A stretch of DNA of 55,817 nucleotides from Alphaproteobacteria bacterium (GTDB lineage: Bacteria; Pseudomonadota; Alphaproteobacteria; ATCC43930; CGMCC-115725): positions 1 to 55,817 of the forward strand of contig JAFAYW010000047.1 in assembly GCA_019240125.1 (NCBI GenBank). Reading direction: 5' to 3'. Shown in pieces: positions 35,723 through 44,277 of the stretch. The position numbers were made by a program, and so were the translations under genes. Below the pieces are notes generated by a model. The model was not told the DNA's origin. It ran no database searches and saw only the letters and a list, made by a program, of their open reading frames with translations. Positions within the stretch are counted from its first letter, which is position 1; each line of letters starts with the position of its first letter.

Positions 35723-36825
35723 TAGGCTGCCCGCGCGGGGCGGAGGCGGTCGATGATGTCGCGCAGCCGCTCACCCGCATTCGCAAGATCATGCAGGCGC
35801 AGGGTCTTGTCCCGCGCCGCTCGCCCCATCGCGAGGCGCAGGTCGCGGTTTTCCAGCAACCGCCGCACGGCGCCGGCCAAGGCGATGCCATCGCCGGGAG
35901 ATGCCAGCCACCCGGTCTCGCCGTTTGCGACAATGGCAGATACACCGCCGCTCTCACCAGCGACGACCGGTAACCCGCTGGCCTGCGCCTCGAGGAGCGC
36001 CATCCCGAAGGCTTCGTTGATCGCCGGCCACACCATCGCGTCGGCGCCGCCCAACGCGGCCGCTACGGCCGTGTCCGCGAGGGCGCCGAGATAGGTAACG
36101 CGATTGCCGAGCGGAGCCAGCGCCCGCACGACGTCGTCCCACGCCGGCCCATCGCCAACGATGTCGAGCGTCCATTCAAGATCGAGCAGTTGCACCAGCG
36201 CCTCCCCGAGCAGCCGGTACGAGGTCAGCTTATCGCCCCGACGCATCATCGCCACCGTGATCAACCGGGGCGGCCTTCCGCTCATCAGGCTTTCCACGTA
36301 ACCGCGGGTATCGAGGAATGGCAAGAGTGGATGGTATCGGGCAGGGTCGCGGAGCATCGGTGTGACACAGGCGCGATCCGCCGGGTTGAGGCCAATCACA
36401 GCATCGGCGCGACGCAGGGCGCCGGCGACGGCGCGGTGTCCGAGCGCCCAAGGGCCGCCCTCTTGCTTGGGCGCGAATGACGCTTCCGCCGCGACATAAG
36501 GAATGCCGAGCGCATTGGCGATCGTCGGTCCGAGCCAATCCGGGGCCTTATGATAGAGGTGGTAGGTGAACCAGAGCTGAGGTCGCAATCGCGGTTCGGG
36601 TTGCCATTGCGTCAGCAGCCGGACCGCGACCCGCTGTGCCAGTCGCGCCATCCGCCCCTGCCGCCGGGTGTCGCCGGTCGCATCGAAGCTGCGCAGCCGG
36701 GCGGCGATAAACGGCTGATCCCCCGCCATCTCCAACGCGCGAAACAGCAATTGGCCGACCCGCCGATCCCCGGACGCGACGGCATGATCCGGCGGTTTGA
36801 GCGGCGCGTAGAAGGCGATGCGCAT
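35722..36825 (-). CDS. Glycosyltransferase family 4 protein
   Basis: A 367-residue GT-B enzyme. The N-terminus MRIAFYAPLKPPDHAVASGD is the typical GT4 start with a sugar-acceptor loop. The C-terminal half has the E-x7-E donor motif in NEAFGMALLEAQASGLPVVA and ESGGVSAIVANGETGWLASP. Cytosolic or membrane-associated, it should add a sugar to a lipid-linked or nascent glycan. It lies 11 nt downstream of another GT4-like gene, and its stop codon shares one base with the ATG of the next gene (TAATG). Confidence 0.9.
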   Translation of the reverse strand: MRIAFYAPLKPPDHAVASGDRRVGQLLFRALEMAGDQPFIAARLRSFDATGDTRRQGRMARLAQRVAVRLLTQWQPEPRLRPQLWFTYHLYHKAPDWLGPTIANALGIPYVAAEASFAPKQEGGPWALGHRAVAGALRRADAVIGLNPADRACVTPMLRDPARYHPLLPFLDTRGYVESLMSGRPPRLITVAMMRRGDKLTSYRLLGEALVQLLDLEWTLDIVGDGPAWDDVVRALAPLGNRVTYLGALADTAVAAALGGADAMVWPAINEAFGMALLEAQASGLPVVAGESGGVSAIVANGETGWLASPGDGIALAGAVRRLLENRDLRLAMGRAARDKTLRLHDLANAGERLRDIIDRLRPARAA

Positions 36826-36836
36826 CGGCGGGCCGT

Positions 36837-38111
36837 TTATTCGGCCGCGTCCAAGACCGCGACAGTTGGCTGTGACGGCAATCCAAACATGACGGCAAGC
36901 CTATCGATGCCATCATGCATGTCAAATGACTGGCGTATCCGCGCTTCCCCTGCCGCGGCCAGCCGCGCCCGCAAAGCTGGGTTGCCTGCCAGAGTCGCGA
37001 TGGCGGTCGCCAATTCGGCCGGCGACGCGGGCGGCACCAGCCAGCCTGACTGGCCGTGCTCGATCAATTCGGCGACGCCCGGCAGCGTCGTCGAGATGCA
37101 CGCAAGCCGCTGGCTCTGAGCCTCCATCAGAACGTTGGGCAGCCCGTCCTGATCGTTGTCGCGGCCAACCTTGGCGGCGAGTACGAAGAGGTCGGCCTGC
37201 CGGTAGGCCTCCAGCACGGCCGGCTGGGGTTGCGTCCCGCGCCATTCGATCCTGTCGCCAAGGCCGAGTGCCGTCGCCTGCCGCTTCAGCGGGCCGGACA
37301 GCGCCCCACCCCCGATATGAACACAGCGCCAGGCAAGCTCCGGCGACAGGTGGCTGAGGGCATGGAGCAGATCGTCATAGCCCTTCTTTTCGACCGCTCG
37401 ACCGACCGACAGGATCATCACTGGATGCGCCGGGTCGCTGCCATCCGGGCCAGCCGGTCGGACCGGGGCGACGGCGAAACGATCGAGATCGAGCCCGTGG
37501 TAGGCCAGCCCCACCCTGCCGGGCGTGGCGGCCAGCCCGGCGAGATGCGCGTGGCCACTGGCTGTGCAAGTCACCGCCCACCGAGCCGAGGCGAGTTTGC
37601 CGCGCTTCTCCCACGCGGGGGTGGTCCAGATGTCCTTGGCGTGGGCCGATACTGACCACGGCAGGTCTCGCATTACAGCGGCGTAGCGCGTCACCGAGCC
37701 CGGGGTGTGCAGGAAGTGCGCATGCAACTGCTCGATCCGCGGGCTCAGCTCGGCCGCCAATACCAGCGCCTGACCAAAGCGGCGGCCGCGATTGGGTGTC
37801 GGATCGCGCAGCAGATCAGCCAGCCAGGCGCGGCGGGCGGCGCGATAGCCCGGCAGGCGGCGCGCCCGGCGCCAGGCCGCGAAGACCCGCCGCGGGTCAT
37901 CGCGCAGATACTCCGGCAGATACCGGACCGGCGCGCCGATCTGGTCATGGATCGGATGCCGGGTTCGGTCGGTCGGATGCCGCAGCGAGATGATCTCGAT
38001 ATCGAGGCCCCGCTGTTCCAGCGCCAGTATTTCCTGCGCGATGAACGTTTCGGACAGACGCGGATAGCCCTTCAGCACAAAAGCGACTCGGCGCGAGCTC
38101 GGGTCGTTCAT
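36837..38111 (-). CDS. Glycosyltransferase family 4 protein (colanic acid-type)
   Basis: A 424-residue GT4-type enzyme. The N-terminus reads VAFVLKGYPRLSETFIAQEI, the classic start of WcaL/AmsK-like colanic acid and exopolysaccharide glycosyltransferases. Mid-protein HAHFLHTPGSVTRYA and the C-terminal blocks ILSVGRAVEKKGYDDLLHAL, DGLPNVLMEAQSQRLACIST and GVAELIEHGQSGWLVPP all fit. It overlaps the MurG-like gene upstream by ATGA. The sugar donor is unknown. Confidence 0.92.
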   Translation of the reverse strand: MNDPSSRRVAFVLKGYPRLSETFIAQEILALEQRGLDIEIISLRHPTDRTRHPIHDQIGAPVRYLPEYLRDDPRRVFAAWRRARRLPGYRAARRAWLADLLRDPTPNRGRRFGQALVLAAELSPRIEQLHAHFLHTPGSVTRYAAVMRDLPWSVSAHAKDIWTTPAWEKRGKLASARWAVTCTASGHAHLAGLAATPGRVGLAYHGLDLDRFAVAPVRPAGPDGSDPAHPVMILSVGRAVEKKGYDDLLHALSHLSPELAWRCVHIGGGALSGPLKRQATALGLGDRIEWRGTQPQPAVLEAYRQADLFVLAAKVGRDNDQDGLPNVLMEAQSQRLACISTTLPGVAELIEHGQSGWLVPPASPAELATAIATLAGNPALRARLAAAGEARIRQSFDMHDGIDRLAVMFGLPSQPTVAVLDAAE

Positions 38112-39322
38112 GCCGGCGCCGCGGCGACGCGCACCGGTTCGGCGCGCCCGAAATTAAGCCATTTACGGACCAGCCGATTGACGTTCGGCATGCCGTCCAG
38201 CAGCCCCGGCACGACAATCGACGACGGCTTCGCCTGCTGCCGGAGCTGCATCAAGGCAGCCACCATGGTTCTCGGATCGCGTCCCGCCTCGTCCGTCAGC
38301 ACCGCGACGAGCCCGAGATCGGCGGCGCGCTGAGCCCGGATGAATTGCTCGAGGCGTGGCGCGGTGCGCGGCACAATCAGCGCCGGCTTATCGAAGGACA
38401 GGATCTCGCAGAATGTATTGTAGCCGCCCATGGCGACAATACCGGTGGCGCGCGCCATCAGGGTTTCGACATGCGCATCAAAGGTAATCGCCCGCACCTT
38501 GGGCAGCCGCGCGACACGGGCGGTGAATCCGGCTTGTAGATCGGGCAACATAAACGGGCCGAAGACGATGAGAATTGGCGGTAATCCGCCTGGATCATGC
38601 TCATAGGCCGACAGGACCCAGTCGATCAGCCCGTCGCCATCGCCGCCACCACCCGGTGTTGCCAGTAGGAATGGACCGCTTGGGATCTCGGTGAGCTTGG
38701 CGCTGACACTCGTCGGGACATGCCGGCGCAGATAACCGGTATAGATCATCCGACGCCGCACGCTGGCCGGCAGTTCGATGCCGGCAAGCGGATCGCAGAT
38801 CTGCGGCAATCCGTAGACCCAGACTTCATTGTAATAGTCGCTCAACGCGGGCACGGCGTTCTTTCGCTCCCACTCGTTCTCGAGCGCATTCGGGTCGTCC
38901 ATCACATCCCGCAACCCGAGGATGAGGGGCGTAGCGCGATCGCGCATGAGATCGAGCGTCGCCCGCATTTCGCCCCGTAAACCCAACGGCTCCTTGTCGA
39001 CGATCAGGATGTCGGGATCGAAGATGTCGGCGGTGTGCCGGATGATCGAGGAGCGCATCGCAAGCGTCTCCTCGATGTCGATATGCAGGTTTAGCGAGAC
39101 GTACTCACCATTGCGGAGCTTGATTACGCCGGGAATGCGTACAAAATCGACTCGGGAGCGAAAATCGAAGCTGCCGATGATCGGCGATCCCGACAAAATC
39201 AGGACCGAAAGGGACGAATCTGCCTCGACGAGCGAATGTGCGATTGCTCGACACCGCCGCAAATGGCCGAGTCCGAACGTGTCATGACTGTAGATGAGTA
39301 TACGTTTGTGATCGCGCGCCAC
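38108..39322 (-). CDS. MurG-like GT-B glycosyltransferase, copy 1
   Basis: A 404-residue protein and the first gene of the ten-gene minus-strand unit. It starts RILIYSHDTFGLGHLRRCRA with the GLGH loop. FLLATPGGGGDGDGLIDWVL and the donor-binding GIVAMGGYNTFCEILSFDKP follow in the C-terminal half. A shared pattern shows that it and the protein at 34526-35722 are paralogues. Conserved proteins of this type are annotated only as glycosyltransferases. Its start lies 37 nt from the divergent ABC exporter gene, so the two units probably share a control region. Confidence 0.83.
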   Translation of the reverse strand: MARDHKRILIYSHDTFGLGHLRRCRAIAHSLVEADSSLSVLILSGSPIIGSFDFRSRVDFVRIPGVIKLRNGEYVSLNLHIDIEETLAMRSSIIRHTADIFDPDILIVDKEPLGLRGEMRATLDLMRDRATPLILGLRDVMDDPNALENEWERKNAVPALSDYYNEVWVYGLPQICDPLAGIELPASVRRRMIYTGYLRRHVPTSVSAKLTEIPSGPFLLATPGGGGDGDGLIDWVLSAYEHDPGGLPPILIVFGPFMLPDLQAGFTARVARLPKVRAITFDAHVETLMARATGIVAMGGYNTFCEILSFDKPALIVPRTAPRLEQFIRAQRAADLGLVAVLTDEAGRDPRTMVAALMQLRQQAKPSSIVVPGLLDGMPNVNRLVRKWLNFGRAEPVRVAAAPA

Positions 39323-39359
39323 GCGTTACCCCTCGCGCTATCCACGTCCACGGCATGAT

Positions 39360-42176
39360 ATGGGGGCGACGCCGTTGCGAGATGAATTTTTTTCTGGACT
39401 GGCGACGATGAAGGGACTGGCGGCCGCCGTGATCTCAGCGGAGCAGGTGCTGCGGCCGCGTTTTCGTTTGCGCCTGCGCGACAGACGGTCTGCCGCTACG
39501 ACCGAGCCAGCACCGGCACCGGCCACCGATCTCGAACCAACGATCTATCGCTTTATTCTCAAGCACAGCCTGCGGCAACAGATCGTATTGCTGCTGCTGA
39601 CCTGCGCGTCCTTTCCCTTTCTTTACTTTTCACTGAGCCTGCCAAAGTCGATCGTCAACCAGGCGATCCGCTCCGACGCGCCGCCGCACCATCAGATTTT
39701 CGGCATTGATTTCGACCGCGTGCCCTACCTGGTCGTTTTGTGCATGGGTTTTCTGGCTCTTGTCCTGATCAACGGCGCATTCAAATATTGTATTAATACG
39801 TATAAAGGTCAGCTTGGCGAACGCATGTTGCGGCGATTTCGCTATCAGCTATATCAGCGGCTGTTGCGATTTCCACTGAATTACTTTCAGAAGACATCCA
39901 CCGCGCAGATCATCCCGATGATCACCGCAGAGTGCGAGTCGCTTGGCGGCTTTATCGGCGATGCTTTCGCCATTCCTGCCTTTCAGGGCGGCACGCTGAT
40001 TACAATCGTTCTTTTCATGTTCATGCAGGACCCGGTGCTCGGCGCCGCCGCGGTAGCGTTGTACCCGATGCAGGGATACGTGATCCCCAAGTTGCAGCGC
40101 AAGGTCAACGCGCTCGGTAAACGGCGGGTCCGCACGATCCGCGAGGTGGCTGACCGGGTGCACGAAAGCGCGGCCGGCATCATCGAGATCCGTGCGCATG
40201 ACACGGTACGATTATACTTGGCGGATTTCGCCCATCTGATGGGCACGATCTATGATATCCGGTTTGAGATCTATCGCCGCAAGTTTTTTGTGAAGTTCCT
40301 CAACAACTTCATTGCGCAGCTGACACCATTCTTCTTTTATCTGATCGGCGGGTATCTTGTTATAGCCGGAGACCTTTCATTCGGCGCGCTTGTCGCGGTC
40401 CTCGCTGCCTATAAGGACATGGCGTCGCCCTGGAAAGAGTTGCTGGATTTCTATCAGCAAAAAGAAGATTCAAGAATAAAATACGAGCAGATCGTCGAGC
40501 AGTTTCAACCCGCTGGCCTTTTCGACGCGGCGCTCTTGCTGGAGGAGCCGGAGAACATTCCGCGACTCACCGGTGAAATCGTGGTTAGCAATCTCTCGTT
40601 CGAGGACGAACAGAGTCGCTCAGTCGATGGCGTCAGCTTCACCGCCGCGCTCGACGAGCACATCGCGATCATCGGCCAGAGCGGCAGCGGTAAAACGGAA
40701 TTGGGCCAGGTGCTGGCGCGCCTCGTCGAACCAAGCGGCGGGCGCATCATGATCGGCGGCTTCAGCCTCGGCGATCTGGCGCTGCCGGTCATTGGACGGC
40801 GGATCGGCTATGCCGGCGCCATCCCGCATCTGTTTCCCGGCAGCCTGCGCGACAACATGCTGCTGGCGCTGCGGCACCGGCCCCTGCGGCCGCCGCACTA
40901 TGACGACGCGACCGGACGCCGCCGCGCCCGCCAGATCGACGAGGCACGCCGATCCGGCAATATCGATTTCGATCTGCAGGCGGATTGGATCGACTACGAC
41001 GCAGCGGGGGTGGATACGCCAAAGGCGCTGTCGCAGCGGATCGCGGAAATCCTGCGGCAACTGAACTTTGAGGATGATGTCTACAGCTTCGGCTTGCGCT
41101 GGCGGATCGACCCTCGGGCCGATCCCGAATTAACGGAACGGCTGCTGCGGGCGCGTACGGCCCTCGCGGAACGGCTAGTCACCGACGGCATCACGCAACT
41201 CGTCGAGACCTACGATGTCGAGCGCTACAACACGAACGCGAGCGTCGCCGAAAACCTGCTCTTTGGAACCCCCATAGGACCGGTGTTCGATTTTGAGGCA
41301 CTAGCTGAAAACAGCTATGTCCTATCCGTGCTCGACAAGGTCGGCCTGACGACCGATCTGCTTAATATCGGCCGCCAGGTCGCCGCCATGATGACCGAGA
41401 TGTTCGGCGGCCTCGCGCCCGAGCATGAGTTTTTTGAGCAATTCTGTTTTATCAACGCGCCCGACCTGCCGATTTTCGCGGCCATTCTGACGGCTATTGA
41501 TGGCGGCGGTGTTGATGCCCTGCGCCAGGACCAGAAGCATAAGCTGCTATCGCTACCCCTCAAACTCATCGTGGCGCGGCATCGTCTCGACTTCCTCGAC
41601 GAAACCATGCAGCAGCGCATTCTCGAAGCGCGCCAGGTATTCCGCCGCGACCTGCCCGAGAAGTACAGCGATCAAATCGAGTTTTTCGATCCCAAACGGT
41701 ACAACGCCGCAGCCTCGCTGCAAGACAACATCCTGATGGGCCGGATCGCGTTTGGCGAAGCCGACGCCCCGCTGCGCATTCCTGAGCTCCTGGCTGAGAT
41801 CGTCGATGCCGTGGATTTGCGTCCGGCGATCGTCGATGTCGGGCTTGAATACAACGTCGGCACCAGCGGTGCGCGCTTATCACAGGCGCAGCGGCAGCAG
41901 GTCGCCATTGCGGCCGCCCTTTTGAAAAAGCCCGATCTGTTAATACTTAATGAAGCAACTTCTGCTCTTGATGCTCAGGCGCAAGCCAAGGTCGCGGACG
42001 GGCTGAGGCAGGAAATGGCGGGACGCGGAATGGTCTGGGTCCTGCATCGCGCGAGCCTGGCCCGGAACTTCGATCGCGTGATGGTCATGAGTGGTGGGAA
42101 ACTTCAGGAACAGGGGCGTTTTGAGGAGTTGAATCGTAACGATTCCCTGACAGCGCTGCTGATGGCAGCTGAATAA
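39360..42176 (+). CDS. ABC exporter with greatly enlarged, degenerate nucleotide-binding domain
   Basis: A 938-residue fused permease/ATPase (an alternative ATG lies at 39408). Residues about 65-355 are an ABC exporter membrane domain, with KGQLGERMLRRFRYQLYQRL as the entry helix. The ATPase part starts near 405, with an intact Walker A GQSGSGKT (439-446). The Q-loop region reads GYAGAIPHLFPGSL, lacking the usual glutamine. The signature reads LSQAQ (840-844) and Walker B reads LLILNEATSALD, with Asn864 in place of the usual aspartate; the H-loop His896 is kept. Walker A and signature are nearly 400 residues apart, about 290 more than usual. Inside this insert are two copies of a repeat ending RYNxxAS..[ED]N[LI]L.G (592-636 and 750-794). 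It probably exports the product of the adjacent glycosyltransferases. Confidence 0.88.
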   Translation: MGATPLRDEFFSGLATMKGLAAAVISAEQVLRPRFRLRLRDRRSAATTEPAPAPATDLEPTIYRFILKHSLRQQIVLLLLTCASFPFLYFSLSLPKSIVNQAIRSDAPPHHQIFGIDFDRVPYLVVLCMGFLALVLINGAFKYCINTYKGQLGERMLRRFRYQLYQRLLRFPLNYFQKTSTAQIIPMITAECESLGGFIGDAFAIPAFQGGTLITIVLFMFMQDPVLGAAAVALYPMQGYVIPKLQRKVNALGKRRVRTIREVADRVHESAAGIIEIRAHDTVRLYLADFAHLMGTIYDIRFEIYRRKFFVKFLNNFIAQLTPFFFYLIGGYLVIAGDLSFGALVAVLAAYKDMASPWKELLDFYQQKEDSRIKYEQIVEQFQPAGLFDAALLLEEPENIPRLTGEIVVSNLSFEDEQSRSVDGVSFTAALDEHIAIIGQSGSGKTELGQVLARLVEPSGGRIMIGGFSLGDLALPVIGRRIGYAGAIPHLFPGSLRDNMLLALRHRPLRPPHYDDATGRRRARQIDEARRSGNIDFDLQADWIDYDAAGVDTPKALSQRIAEILRQLNFEDDVYSFGLRWRIDPRADPELTERLLRARTALAERLVTDGITQLVETYDVERYNTNASVAENLLFGTPIGPVFDFEALAENSYVLSVLDKVGLTTDLLNIGRQVAAMMTEMFGGLAPEHEFFEQFCFINAPDLPIFAAILTAIDGGGVDALRQDQKHKLLSLPLKLIVARHRLDFLDETMQQRILEARQVFRRDLPEKYSDQIEFFDPKRYNAAASLQDNILMGRIAFGEADAPLRIPELLAEIVDAVDLRPAIVDVGLEYNVGTSGARLSQAQRQQVAIAAALLKKPDLLILNEATSALDAQAQAKVADGLRQEMAGRGMVWVLHRASLARNFDRVMVMSGGKLQEQGRFEELNRNDSLTALLMAAE

Positions 42177-42205
42177 AAGCGAAAAAGGGGAACGGGAGGA
42201 AGCCA

Positions 42206-42703
42206 GTGAGCCTGTTGCAGGAATACGAGTTGCTGCGGCGCGTGCCGTTTTTTGCGGATATTGAGCCAGCCAAGCTGAAACTGCTGACCTTCATGAGCGA
42301 GCGTGTCGCCTACGACGCTGACAAGACCCTGTTCCGTCAGGGCGACCGGGCCGACGCGGCCTATCTGATCATCGAAGGCGAGGCTGACATCATCGTAGAG
42401 CTGCCGACCGGTCCGATGACGATCGCGACGCTCGGGCCGCATGAAATCGTCGGCGAGATGGCGATCCTGTGCGATGTGCCGCGTACTGCGACGGTCCGTG
42501 CAAAAAGCCGGTTGGTAACGTTGCGGATTGCGAAAGACCCGTTCATGCGGATGGTTCGGGAGTTCCCGAACATCGCGGTGTCGATCATGCGCGAGCTGGC
42601 CCATCGCCTTGAGCTCACCAATAACCAGTTGCGCTCGGCCTTGTCCGAGGTGCGGCGCCTGCGCGATGCCGGCATCGAACCGGCGAGCGCAGCGGCTGAA
42701 TGA
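42206..42703 (+). CDS. Stand-alone cyclic-nucleotide-binding-domain protein
   Basis: A 165-residue protein with one cNMP-binding domain and no DNA-binding domain. It starts SLLQEYELLRRVPFFADIEP, like the CRP and Popeye families. The phosphate-binding cassette reads IVGEMAILCDVPRTATVRA, with the key Glu84 and Arg93-Thr94 present, so cAMP or cGMP binding is plausible. The C-terminus is a long helix (ELAHRLELTNNQLRSALSEV) that could dimerise or contact a partner. The GTG at 42206 follows GGGAGGA by about six bases. It is 29 nt after the ABC exporter gene and overlaps the methyltransferase by ATGA, which suggests it regulates the exporter. Confidence 0.9.
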   Translation: MSLLQEYELLRRVPFFADIEPAKLKLLTFMSERVAYDADKTLFRQGDRADAAYLIIEGEADIIVELPTGPMTIATLGPHEIVGEMAILCDVPRTATVRAKSRLVTLRIAKDPFMRMVREFPNIAVSIMRELAHRLELTNNQLRSALSEVRRLRDAGIEPASAAAE

Positions 42704-43200
42704 GTCGGCTCGACAGCTTTATCCGCCGTCTGGAGGCACAACGCGCCTGCCTGAATAGCGCCGTCGCCCGCATACGCGACATTCCCGGCTATATCCTCGA
42801 ATTAGGCCTGGGTAACGGCCGCACCTTCGACCACCTGCGTGAACTGCTGCCCGATCGCGATATCTACGTCTGCGAGCGAAGGGTTGCCGCGCACCCGGAT
42901 TGTGTACCGCCGCCCGACCGCCTGATCCTCGGCGATATGCGCGAGACATTGGCGAGCGCTGGCGAATGGCTGGAAGGTCGTGTAGCGCTGATGCATTTCG
43001 ATGTCGGTACCGGAGATGCCGCCGGCAATGTCGTTCTCGCGGCCGAGCTCACGCCGCTGATCGTGCCACTGTTGTGCGAGGGAGCAATCCTGGTTTCCGA
43101 CCCCGAGATCTCCAGCGCTCTCCTGAAGCCAATGGACTTGCCGCAAGGAGTCGCGCCCGGTCGCTATCGAATGTACCGCCGACAGAACGTCACCGCCTGA
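42700..43200 (+). CDS. Small class I SAM-dependent methyltransferase
   Basis: A 166-residue Rossmann-fold protein. Motif I is ILELGLGNGRTFDHLRELLP (residues 32-51), and the acidic end of strand 2 is YVCERR (Glu59). RLILGDMRETL fits motif II/III, and ALMHFDVGTGDA fits motif IV. It is short for the family and has little room for a substrate-binding cap, so it may methylate a small molecule or a glycan carried by a partner. It overlaps the cNMP-binding gene by ATGA and is convergent with xthA, eight bases away. Confidence 0.85.
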   Translation: MSRLDSFIRRLEAQRACLNSAVARIRDIPGYILELGLGNGRTFDHLRELLPDRDIYVCERRVAAHPDCVPPPDRLILGDMRETLASAGEWLEGRVALMHFDVGTGDAAGNVVLAAELTPLIVPLLCEGAILVSDPEISSALLKPMDLPQGVAPGRYRMYRRQNVTA

Positions 43201-43207
43201 TCGCGGC

Positions 43208-43999
43208 TTAGCCGCCAAGCTCGATCATGACCGGAACATGATCCGATGTCCTGTCCCAGAAGCGGCTATCGCGATGCACCTTTGCGGCGCTCAGCCCGCT
43301 GATCAGCGACGGGGTGACCCAGACATGGTCGAGCCGCCGCCCTCGATCGCTCGCCGCCCAATCGCGGTTACGATAGCTCCACCACGTGTAAAGCCGCTGA
43401 TCCGGCGGGACGAAGTGGCGCACGGCATCAACAAAGCCGCCGGCTGCCTGGAGCGCACCCAGCCGCGCCACTTCTACGGGCGTGTGGCTGACGACGCTGA
43501 GAAGTTGCTTGTGCGACCAAACATCCATCTCAAGCGGTGCGATGTTCAGGTCACCCACCGCGATCATCGGGCGCCCCGAATTGCGCTCGGCCGCAAACCA
43601 AGCGGTCAACTCGTCGAGAAACTGCAATTTATGGGCGAATTTCGGATTGAGCTGTGGGTCCGGGATATCGCCACCAGCCGGCACATAGATGTTATGGAGC
43701 TCAATGCCACCGGGCAGTTCGACGATGCCGTGCCGACAATCGGTGCGAGTGCACCAGCTTTGCGTCGAGAAGGTCGAGAACGGCAAACGGGATAGTATCG
43801 CGACGCCGTTATACCCTTTCATACCGTGAATGAGGGTGTGGCGATAACCCAGCGCCTCAATCTCGGCGAGTGGGAAACGATCATCCGGTGTCTTGGTCTC
43901 CTGCAGGCAGAGCACATCTGGCTGCTGCTCGTCGATGAGCCGCCGGACCAGATCAATCCGGAGCCGGACGGAATTAATGTTCCACGTTATGAGCCTCAC
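43208..43999 (-). CDS. xthA: Exodeoxyribonuclease III
   Basis: A 263-residue DNA-repair nuclease of the ExoIII/APE family acting at abasic sites and 3' ends. The start at GTG 43999 gives VRLITWNINSVRLRIDLVRR, the usual N-terminus, with GGGGA upstream; longer frames add no family sequence. Catalytic blocks are LCLQETKTPDDRFP (Glu), IYVPAGGD, IAVGDLNIAPLEMDVW (Asp, Asn) and the C-terminal TSDHVPVMIEL (Asp-His). It is downstream of the lolA region as often seen in Alphaproteobacteria, separated here by a glutamine-amidotransferase-like gene. Confidence 0.96.
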   Translation of the reverse strand: MRLITWNINSVRLRIDLVRRLIDEQQPDVLCLQETKTPDDRFPLAEIEALGYRHTLIHGMKGYNGVAILSRLPFSTFSTQSWCTRTDCRHGIVELPGGIELHNIYVPAGGDIPDPQLNPKFAHKLQFLDELTAWFAAERNSGRPMIAVGDLNIAPLEMDVWSHKQLLSVVSHTPVEVARLGALQAAGGFVDAVRHFVPPDQRLYTWWSYRNRDWAASDRGRRLDHVWVTPSLISGLSAAKVHRDSRFWDRTSDHVPVMIELGG

Positions 44000-44057
44000 G
44001 CAGTCCCCATTTGCTGTCACCACCGTGATTATAGCGCGGATACGCGGACACAAAAAC

Positions 44058-44087
44058 GGCGCCCGGTCGGGGGGGAGACCGGGCGCC
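44058..44087 (-). terminator. Strong hairpin with T-run, likely terminator on the minus strand
   Basis: An 11-bp perfect stem (ggcgcccggtc / gaccgggcgcc) encloses an eight-base G-rich loop. Read on the minus strand, it is followed by gtttttg, the form of an intrinsic terminator. It lies about 190 nt downstream of the amidotransferase-like gene and 59 nt upstream of xthA. It could end the upstream transcript or a small RNA, or act as an attenuator in the xthA leader. No other feature is evident in the rest of the 278-nt gap. Confidence 0.6.
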
Positions 44088-44277
44088 TGCTTGTAGAAGC
44101 GCTTTGGGGGATCAGCCAGACCCGCAGGGGAGACGGGGCCGACTTACAAGAGAGCTTTTGCGGCTCTCCCCGCTTCTAGGCTTTAGATGGTGTTGGATCG
44201 GCTAATGCGAATTGCATTTCGTGCATGGATGCCACGGCAAAAACGCATCCACTCTCTCGGAACTTTGTCAATATTGC

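Noticed and set aside
39360..42176. The enlarged ABC gene as two fused genes or a frameshift artefact
   Set aside because: The frame is continuous, codon use is uniform, Walker A and Walker B occur in the right order around the insert, and the insert repeats are internally consistent.
44090..44180. Possible tRNA in the gap upstream of xthA
   Set aside because: No cloverleaf, no T-loop consensus and no CCA-proximal acceptor pairing could be found on either strand.
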